A stretch of DNA of 10,838 bases from Oscillospiraceae bacterium (GTDB lineage: Bacteria; Bacillota_A; Clostridia; Oscillospirales; Oscillospiraceae): positions 1 to 10,838 of the forward strand of contig JAFYAB010000077.1 in NCBI GenBank assembly GCA_017540945.1, read 5' to 3'. The notes under the pieces were generated by a model, which was not told the origin of the DNA, did not search any database, and was given only the letters and a program-made list of their open reading frames with translations. Both the position numbers and the translations under genes were made by a program. This document shows positions 6,241 through 10,838 of this stretch, one piece after another (positions within the stretch are counted from its first letter, which is position 1; every line of letters begins with the position of its first letter).

Positions 6241-8907
6241 TCAATCGTCGGGTCCCGGCTCCGGCTCCTCGTCGGAGGGAGGCTGCGGCTCCTCGTCGGA
6301 GGAGGGCTCCGGATCAGGCTCCGGATTGAGGAAATCCATGGCCTCCAGAACCGCCTTTTGCAGCTCCACCAGCCGCGCGTGGGTGTGAACGGGACAGACC
6401 AGAATATTGTTGGCCTTCAGGGCGTCGGCCAGGGTCGGGTTATCGTTCTCCCCATCCTTCAGCATATAGAGCGTCTTTCGCTCCAGAGGGTTGTTCTTAA
6501 ACGCCCGCAGAGAGGGGACGACAGCCGCCAGCGCCTGGAATTCCGGGCTGTTGACGATCTTGTTGTAGGCGATGCAGTCGTTGTTGGCGCAGTAGCTAAG
6601 GCCGGCGTTCCCGTCGGGGTGGCAGATCTGGATGTCAAAGCTCAGGTGGGCGTCGCAGGTGTTCTCCGGAACGTCGGAGGCAAAGAGGCTGACCGCCTTC
6701 GGCGTACATTTGGGACCTGCCAGCAGTCCGGTCTGGCTGCAAACCTGGACCGTGACGAAGTTCTCGTCGTCCGGCTGTACGAAATCGCCGATCTCCTCCT
6801 TGCTCATGCCGTCCATAACCTTCGTCATGACCGCTTTCCACATCAGCACGGCGGGATTCAGATTCACCACGGGCCGGATCTCCTCCGGATCGTCAAAGCC
6901 GCACCAGACGGAAGCGGTATACTTGGGCGTAAAGCCGGAGAACCAGCGGTCCCGGTTGTCGGAGGAGGTGCCGGTCTTGCCCGCCACGGGAACGCCGTTG
7001 AACTGGGCGTTGGTGCCGGTGCCGTAGAGGCAGGCGTAGCGCAGCATATAGAGCATATACCAGTTGGCGTGAGTGCTCAGGGCCGTATGGCTCTGCTGGG
7101 TGTTGTCCAGGATCAGATTGCCCTCGGCGTCCTCCACCTTTGTGTAGGTCCGGGCTTTGCGCCAGACGCCGTTGTTGGGGAAGCTGGCGTAAGCCGTGGC
7201 CATTTCACGAACGGTGACGCCGTGGGTGAGCTGGCCCATGCTGAGGGGGCCCAGGTTGATGTCTGAGAAGGTCTGGCCGTTGATTTCCTCGGATTCCACC
7301 AGATTTGTCAGCCCAAAGCGCTCCCTGGCAAAGTTGAAGCTGTTCTCAGGCGTCACGTCCGCCAGGACCTTGACCGCGATGGTGTTCAGGGACTGGGCTA
7401 CGCCGTTGATCACCAGCATCCAGCCGCTGTAGCGGCGGCTGTTGTTCTGGGGCCAGTCCTTGCCGTTGAGCTGCATATAGGGGGAGTCCTCATAGGCGGA
7501 GCCCGGTGTGATGATGCCCAGCTCCAGAGCGGGGCTGTACACCGTCAGCGGCTTGATGGAGGAGCCGGGGGACAGGCGGCTTTGGGTGGCGCGGTTCCAG
7601 GTGAGGTTGCCCTCCTTCTTGCCGACGCCGCCGGCCATGGCGACGATGTCGCCGCTCTCGTTGTCGATCAGCACGATCGCCGACTGCATCTGCTTGGAGG
7701 AATAGGTCTCGGGCACGTTCGACACGTCCTGATAGACCTCGTCCACCATGGCCTGGGCCGCCAGATCCAGGGTGGAATAGATGCGGAAGCCGCCGGTGGT
7801 GACCATCTGGTTGGCCGCGTCATAGGTGATGCCCTTCAGGGCCGCCAGATCGCGGCTGACGTCCCGGATAATGGTGTCCTCAAAGTAGGAATAGTAGTCC
7901 TTTTCCTCCACGTCGAACTGGTTTTCGTGGCCGCAGGTGGGACAGCTATAGTAGTCGCCCACCGCCTCGAACTTGTCGATCACGCCCTCAAAGCCGCATT
8001 CGGCGCAGGTGAATTTCTGATCGTCGGCGGTCAGGCTCTTGAATTCCAGCTCCTGCTCCTTCACCTGCTCGTAGGTTTCCCGATCCGGGATCGAGCCCTG
8101 CTCCAGCATGGCCTGGAGGATGAGCCGGGTCCGGTATTCGTTGTTCTCCGGATAGATATAGGGATCGTAGCGGGAAGGGTTGTTGGTGATGCCCACGATA
8201 CAGGCGCATTCCTTGGTGGTGAGCTCGTCCAGCTCCTTGCCAAAGTAGATATGCGCCGCGCTCTTGACGCCGTAGGCGCCCTCGCCCAGATAGATCGTGT
8301 TCAGATACCAGGTGATGATCTCTTCCTTGGTATAGTTTTTTTCAAAGTCGAGCGCCTTGAAGATCTCCATCAGCTTTCGGCGAACGGTAACGTCCTTCTC
8401 GCCGGTCAGATTCTTGATCAGCTGCTGGGTCAGGGTGGAGCCGCCATAGGTGGAGCCGCCGATGAACATATTGGCCGAGGCGCCCAGGGTGCGCATCCAG
8501 TCCACGCCGTCGTGCTCCCAGAAGCGCTTGTCCTCGATGGCGACGGTGGCGTTGATCATGTCCGACGGGATCTCCTCATAATTCACCCAGATCCGGTTTT
8601 CCACCGCCAGCAGCTGGCGGATCTCCTCGTAATCTCCATCGGCGTTTTTCGCCAGAATGAAGGAGGACTGATTCAGCCGAACGCCGTTCAGATCGTAATG
8701 GGCAATGGGGATGATATCCTCTTCAATATAGGTTTTTCCTTTTTCATAGACCCGCACAGCGGCTACGCCCCCGGCGATGCCCAAAAAAACACAGACAGCC
8801 AGTAGCGTCGCGATCACCCGCCAGAGCACGTGGACCACAGCGCCGGAGATGGTGCGCTGGCCCGGATCCGGAGCTTTTTTCCGTTTAACGGTCTGTTCTT
8901 TATCCAT
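6241..8907 (-). CDS. Class A penicillin-binding protein (PBP1A-type) with zinc-ribbon-like insertion
   Basis: A bifunctional peptidoglycan synthase: glycosyltransferase (GT51) plus transpeptidase, anchored in the membrane and acting outside it. Of 888 residues, 1-30 are basic and cytoplasmic and about 31-51 are the membrane anchor. GT51 marks: Glu125 in VAIEDKRFWEHDG, GGSTLTQQLIKN (155-166), and WYLNTIYLGEGAYG (200-213). Transpeptidase marks: nucleophile Ser449 in SPGSSIKP (SxxK, Lys452), SLN (506-508) and KTGT (644-647). Between the domains, residues 301-325 carry C301-x2-C304...C322-x2-C325, a zinc-ribbon pattern not usual for this family. Six Cys follow at 723-778, and an acidic Pro/Glu/Asp/Ser tail (862-888) ends the protein. 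The ATG at 8907 has GGAGG about 8 nt upstream, and a SigA-type promoter lies near 9000. It heads the long minus-strand gene run. Confidence 0.96.
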   Translation of the reverse strand: MDKEQTVKRKKAPDPGQRTISGAVVHVLWRVIATLLAVCVFLGIAGGVAAVRVYEKGKTYIEEDIIPIAHYDLNGVRLNQSSFILAKNADGDYEEIRQLLAVENRIWVNYEEIPSDMINATVAIEDKRFWEHDGVDWMRTLGASANMFIGGSTYGGSTLTQQLIKNLTGEKDVTVRRKLMEIFKALDFEKNYTKEEIITWYLNTIYLGEGAYGVKSAAHIYFGKELDELTTKECACIVGITNNPSRYDPYIYPENNEYRTRLILQAMLEQGSIPDRETYEQVKEQELEFKSLTADDQKFTCAECGFEGVIDKFEAVGDYYSCPTCGHENQFDVEEKDYYSYFEDTIIRDVSRDLAALKGITYDAANQMVTTGGFRIYSTLDLAAQAMVDEVYQDVSNVPETYSSKQMQSAIVLIDNESGDIVAMAGGVGKKEGNLTWNRATQSRLSPGSSIKPLTVYSPALELGIITPGSAYEDSPYMQLNGKDWPQNNSRRYSGWMLVINGVAQSLNTIAVKVLADVTPENSFNFARERFGLTNLVESEEINGQTFSDINLGPLSMGQLTHGVTVREMATAYASFPNNGVWRKARTYTKVEDAEGNLILDNTQQSHTALSTHANWYMLYMLRYACLYGTGTNAQFNGVPVAGKTGTSSDNRDRWFSGFTPKYTASVWCGFDDPEEIRPVVNLNPAVLMWKAVMTKVMDGMSKEEIGDFVQPDDENFVTVQVCSQTGLLAGPKCTPKAVSLFASDVPENTCDAHLSFDIQICHPDGNAGLSYCANNDCIAYNKIVNSPEFQALAAVVPSLRAFKNNPLERKTLYMLKDGENDNPTLADALKANNILVCPVHTHARLVELQKAVLEAMDFLNPEPDPEPSSDEEPQPPSDEEPEPGPDD

Positions 8908-8995
8908 AACTTTCCCTCCATTGCGGCAGAGCCGCGGCGGTACGAGAAGCGGCGTTTTCTTCTTCTGGGCGCAAACGTCCAGAATGTCATCCTAT

Positions 8996-9025
8996 ACTAT
9001 ACACCATAGACCCGCCGTTTGTCAA
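8996..9025 (-). promoter_or_regulatory. SigA-type promoter for the PBP gene and downstream run
   Basis: On the minus strand a perfect -35 box TTGACA (9025-9020), an 18-bp spacer and a -10 box TATAGT (9001-8996) read toward the PBP gene. The predicted start near 8989 gives a leader of about 80 nt. The promoter comes straight after the terminator of the decayed gene upstream, which supports a new transcription unit here. Confidence 0.75.
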
Positions 9026-9072
9026 ATAGATTGCCCCGCGGCGGGGAAAGTATTTACCGAAAATTCACAAAC

Positions 9073-9104
9073 AGCGGTCCCCCGCCGACAGGCGGAAGAC
9101 CGCT
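9073..9104 (-). terminator. Intrinsic terminator downstream of the decayed gene
   Basis: The minus strand forms AGCGGTC/GACCGCT as outer stem and CCGCC/GGCGG as inner stem, joined by two T-G wobble pairs, with a TGTC loop. A T-rich but broken tail (GTTTGTGAATTTT) follows. It starts 16 nt past the last stop of the pseudogene and lies just ahead of the PBP promoter. Confidence 0.7.
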
Positions 9105-9119
9105 GGGCTTGTGTTCGCG

Positions 9120-9655
9120 TCAGCCAAAGCAGACAAAGCAGGAACGGGCGGCCTCCACCGTGATGTCCCGGGGCACAGCGAAGCACGGAATATGGAGCGA
9201 ATCGCTGCCAGTGACCCAGGGCTTTCCGTCAGCGATCGCCGCATCGCCACAAATCTACAGAGTTTCTCATTCTCGCTCCAGATATCGCCGCTGACACAGC
9301 GGCAGCGGCGGATCACGATCAAATGCTCCGCCGGAATATCGTTGCTGTGCGCTGCGCGGGGGACATAACACTGCTGCCGTGTGGGATCGTCTGAATAATC
9401 CGGCCCAGGAAGCGGAAACAGCAAGGCGACTGGCGCGTACCATTCGCCCTCATGATGCAGGCAGGGCTGATCCGGCTGTCCAAAAGCTCCGTCGATCAGA
9501 ATGGCGCCGCTGCCTGGGCTGAGATACAGTCAATGGCCGCGGGCGATCCGGAAAAGATTGGGGCCGGCCTCATAACGTTCAGCGCAGAAGTCTGTCCGCT
9601 CCGACAGAAGCAGCCCGTCAAAAGCTGTAATCGGATGCTTCCTCGGACTCTCCAT
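9120..9655 (-). pseudogene. Decayed gene of unknown function (in-frame UGA plus frameshift)
   Basis: From the ATG at 9655 a frame reads MESPRKHPITAFDGLLLSER and on to IARGH, then meets TGA at 9532-9530. The same frame continues sensibly (LYLSPGSGAILIDGAFGQP, then HHEGEWYAPVALLFPLPGP) to about 9256, where it turns Arg/Ser-rich. A different frame takes over from 9254 (ICGDAAIADGKPWVTGSD) to TGA at 9122-9120, ending in SCFVCFG. One missing base near 9254-9256 plus a changed codon, perhaps Trp TGG to TGA, would restore a protein of about 178 residues. A terminator follows directly. I do not recognise the family; it looks soluble, with no signal or membrane segment. No strong Shine-Dalgarno precedes the ATG. 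Sequencing error at one site cannot be excluded, but two lesions favour real decay. The 837-nt stretch between the PBP and rplS genes holds only this gene, two terminators and the PBP promoter. Confidence 0.6.
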
Positions 9656-9683
9656 TTCGGCGCCGGAAATCGGAGAGAATATG

Positions 9684-9730
9684 CAAAAGAGCGAGCCGCA
9701 GCCCTATCGGCCTGCTGCATCGCTCTCTGC
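9684..9730 (-). terminator. Intrinsic terminator of rplS
   Basis: Just past the rplS stop, AGAGCGA (9726-9720) pairs with TCGCTCT (9694-9688), and GCAGC with GCTGC inside, around a short loop. TTTTGC follows on the minus strand. On the plus strand the same hairpin is followed by a longer T-rich run, so it may work in both directions. Confidence 0.65.
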
Positions 9731-9744
9731 TTTTGGTTTTTTGA

Positions 9745-10086
9745 TTACACGCGCTCCTTGACCTTGGCCGCCTTGCCAAGACGATCACGCAGGTAGTACA
9801 GCTTAGCTCTGCGAACCTTGCCGCGGCGAACGGTCTCGACCTTGACGATGTTGGGCGCATGGATGGGGAACACCTTCTCGCAGCCCACGCCGTAGCTCAG
9901 GCGGCGGACGGTGAAGCTCTCCTCGATGCCGCCGTGCTTCTTGGCAACGACAGTACCCTCAAAAACCTGAACTCTCTCACGGGAGCCTTCCTTGATCTTG
10001 ACGTGCACACGAACGGTGTCGCCCACCCGAACCACGGGGAGCTCTTCCTTCATGTACTGACTGGTCAGAGCCTTCATAAGATCCAT
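9745..10086 (-). CDS. rplS: 50S ribosomal protein L19
   Basis: L19 sits at the interface of the 30S and 50S subunits and helps form an intersubunit bridge. The 113-residue protein is complete and of normal length. Family marks: [20 protein letters not shown] (19-38), [12 protein letters not shown], the [21 protein letters not shown] stretch and the basic [13 protein letters not shown] near the C-terminus. The start ATG at 10086 is fixed by AAAGGAGG 8 nt upstream. It stands alone here, without the usual upstream neighbours rpsP, rimM or trmD, and has its own promoter, a leader of about 95 nt with a hairpin, and a terminator. It points away from the tRNA array. Confidence 0.98.
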   Translation of the reverse strand: MDLMKALTSQYMKEELPVVRVGDTVRVHVKIKEGSRERVQVFEGTVVAKKHGGIEESFTVRRLSYGVGCEKVFPIHAPNIVKVETVRRGKVRRAKLYYLRDRLGKAAKVKERV

Positions 10087-10129
10087 GATCTTGTCCTCCT
10101 TTATATTTGGGCGTTCATGTCACAGGAAA

Positions 10130-10153
10130 TGCCGCTGCGCTCCCGCGCCGGCA
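10130..10153 (-). promoter_or_regulatory. Hairpin in the rplS leader (possible L19 leader element)
   Basis: In the minus-strand leader TGCCG pairs with CGGCA and GCGC with GCGC, closed by a GGGA (GNRA-type) tetraloop, with a 2-nt AG bulge on the 3' side. It lies about 43 nt upstream of the start codon. L19 leader RNAs that let the protein limit its own synthesis are known in low-GC Gram-positives; whether this hairpin belongs to that class is inference. Confidence 0.35.
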
Positions 10154-10187
10154 GTGCCAGAGGACCGCTCCATTCATAGGCCGATTT

Positions 10188-10215
10188 ATTATAGCATACA
10201 TTTTTCAAAATGCAA
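10188..10215 (-). promoter_or_regulatory. SigA-type promoter for rplS
   Basis: On the minus strand: -35 TTGCAT (10215-10210), a 16-bp spacer, and a perfect -10 TATAAT (10193-10188) preceded by TGC, an extended -10. The start is predicted near 10181, giving a leader of about 95 nt. The AT-rich stretch upstream (10216-10268) could act as an UP element for this and the divergent tRNA promoter; it also holds CAATT/AATTG (10243-10258), a weak inverted repeat. I see no gene in it. Confidence 0.75.
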
Positions 10216-10268
10216 GCATTATTTTTACTTTTTCTGAAAAAACAATTCGAAAAAATTGAAAAAAGTTC

Positions 10269-10297
10269 TTGACAAACCCGGGGCCCTTGTGTATAAT
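10269..10297 (+). promoter_or_regulatory. Consensus SigA-type promoter of the tRNA array
   Basis: TTGACA (10269-10274), exactly 17 bp, then TATAAT (10292-10297): a full consensus match, as expected for a strongly expressed stable-RNA operon. The start is predicted near 10304, about 28 nt ahead of tRNA-Val. Confidence 0.9.
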
Positions 10298-10331
10298 CAC
10301 ATACGTCGCCGGACATCGGCGGCGAAAGTAC

Positions 10332-10407
10332 GGAAGGTTAGCTCAGCTGGGAGAGCACTTGCCTTACAAGCAAGGGGTCACAGGTTCGAGCCCTGTACTT
10401 TCCACCA
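10332..10407 (+). tRNA. tRNA-Val (anticodon TAC)
   Basis: Acceptor GGAAGGT pairs with ACTTTCC, with one G-T pair. Anticodon stem CTTGC/GCAAG encloses the loop CTTACAA, anticodon TAC. T-arm GGTTCGAGCC is present, and CCA is encoded. 76 nt; first gene of the array. Confidence 0.97.
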
Positions 10408-10414
10408 TATACCT

Positions 10415-10491
10415 GGCCCGGTGGTGCAGTCGGTTAGCACGCCAGCCTGTCACGCTGGAGGTCGACAGTTCGAGTCTGTTCCGGGTCGCCA
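10415..10491 (+). tRNA. tRNA-Asp (anticodon GTC)
   Basis: Acceptor GGCCCGG pairs with CCGGGTC. Anticodon stem CCAGC/GCTGG holds CTGTCAC, anticodon GTC. G discriminator base and encoded CCA. 77 nt, 7 nt after tRNA-Val. Confidence 0.97.
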
Positions 10492-10496
10492 CTCAC

Positions 10497-10524
10497 GAGC
10501 CAAGCCTTTTGGCTTGGCTCTTTT
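10497..10524 (+). terminator. Intrinsic terminator inside the tRNA array
   Basis: A perfect 10-bp stem, GAGCCAAGCC against GGCTTGGCTC, with a TTTT loop, followed by TTTTA. It lies between tRNA-Asp and tRNA-Phe, only 4 nt ahead of tRNA-Phe. It has the form of a strong Rho-independent terminator, although three more tRNAs follow in the same direction with no clear new promoter in the gap. Confidence 0.85.
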
Positions 10525-10528
10525 ATCC

Positions 10529-10604
<76 letters not shown>

Positions 10605-10607
10605 TTT

Positions 10608-10683
10608 GCGGGTGTAGCTCATCCGGTAGAGCGCCACCTTGCCAAGGTGGAGGTAGCGAGTTCGAGCCTCGTCACCCGCTCCA
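10608..10683 (+). tRNA. tRNA-Gly (anticodon GCC)
   Basis: Acceptor GCGGGTG pairs fully with CACCCGC. Anticodon stem CCACC/GGTGG holds TTGCCAA, anticodon GCC. T discriminator base and encoded CCA. 76 nt, 3 nt after tRNA-Phe. Confidence 0.97.
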
Positions 10684-10684
10684 A

Positions 10685-10731
10685 CGTGCATTCCGCACGA
10701 CGAACGGCGGAAGCGACAGCTTCCGCCGTTC
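10685..10731 (+). other. Paired stem-loops between tRNA-Gly and tRNA-Cys
   Basis: A 5-bp hairpin (CGTGC/GCACG, 10685-10699) is followed by a perfect 13-bp stem (10702-10714 with 10719-10731) with a GACA loop. No T-run follows, so it is not a classic terminator; it may guide processing of the precursor or be a repeat remnant. Confidence 0.5.
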
Positions 10732-10763
10732 CAGTTCTGCCCCTTCCCTGCCAAAGTTCATAC

Positions 10764-10838
10764 GGTGACGTAGCCAAGTGGTAAGGCAACGGTCTGCAAA
10801 ACCGTCATTCACCAGTTCAAATCTGGTCGTCACCTCCA
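10764..10838 (+). tRNA. tRNA-Cys (anticodon GCA)
   Basis: Acceptor GGTGACG pairs fully with CGTCACC. Anticodon stem ACGGT/ACCGT holds CTGCAAA, anticodon GCA. T discriminator base, and the encoded CCA is the last three bases of the window. 75 nt. The array may continue beyond the window. Confidence 0.96.

Noticed and set aside
7582..8805. Plus-strand open frame of 407 codons opposite the PBP gene
   Set aside because: It is the antisense of a gene with intact GT51 and transpeptidase motifs. Long antisense frames are expected in GC-rich DNA, and the product is a Gly/Val/Leu/Asp-rich string without domains.
9065..9424. Minus-strand open frame of 119 codons taken as an intact gene
   Set aside because: Its start falls in the middle of a longer protein-like reading, and its last third turns into Arg/Ser/Pro-rich sequence where another frame becomes protein-like, so it is a piece of the pseudogene.
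9452..9796. Plus-strand open frame of 114 codons
   Set aside because: It runs through the rplS terminator and into the rplS coding end, and its product looks random; the minus-strand decayed gene explains the region better.

Overview
The window looks like a chromosomal housekeeping region of a GC-rich Clostridia species, probably in or near the Oscillospiraceae. The pointers are GC-rich third codon positions, the clustered ECF-transporter genes next to truA, a DUF5711 protein, a Clp ATPase with an N-terminal zinc module, and recurrent intergenic palindromes of a kind I associate with gut Clostridia. The family-level placement is an inference. I found no phage, insertion sequence, CRISPR array or plasmid feature.

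All protein genes lie on the minus strand, and a tRNA array lies on the plus strand at the right end. From right to left on the minus strand: rplS (L19) with its own promoter and terminator; a decayed, unrecognised gene at 9120-9655 that still has a terminator; then, behind a clear SigA-type promoter, a class A penicillin-binding protein, a SAM-dependent methyltransferase, ecfA1-ecfA2-ecfT, truA, a DUF5711 membrane-anchored protein, and the first 184 codons of a Clp ATPase that runs off the left edge. The eight genes from the PBP to clp are collinear. The ecf genes, and truA with the DUF5711 gene, overlap or nearly abut, while gaps of 86, 110 and 114 nt each hold a palindromic element.

On the plus strand, a consensus promoter (TTGACA, 17 bp, TATAAT) drives tRNA-Val(TAC), Asp(GTC), Phe(GAA), Gly(GCC) and Cys(GCA). 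All five encode the CCA end, and the last base of tRNA-Cys is the last base of the window. A strong intrinsic terminator sits between Asp and Phe. The tRNA promoter and the rplS promoter diverge from a shared AT-rich stretch.

Functions: peptidoglycan synthesis (PBP), RNA modification (truA, methyltransferase), vitamin or metal uptake energised by the ECF module (its substrate-binding S component is not in the window), translation (rplS, tRNAs) and protein quality control (Clp). The observations most worth a second look are a four-cysteine zinc-ribbon-like insertion in the extracytoplasmic part of the PBP, two divergent copies of one intergenic palindromic element in opposite orientations, and the two-lesion pseudogene. 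I do not see a clear new multi-gene system.
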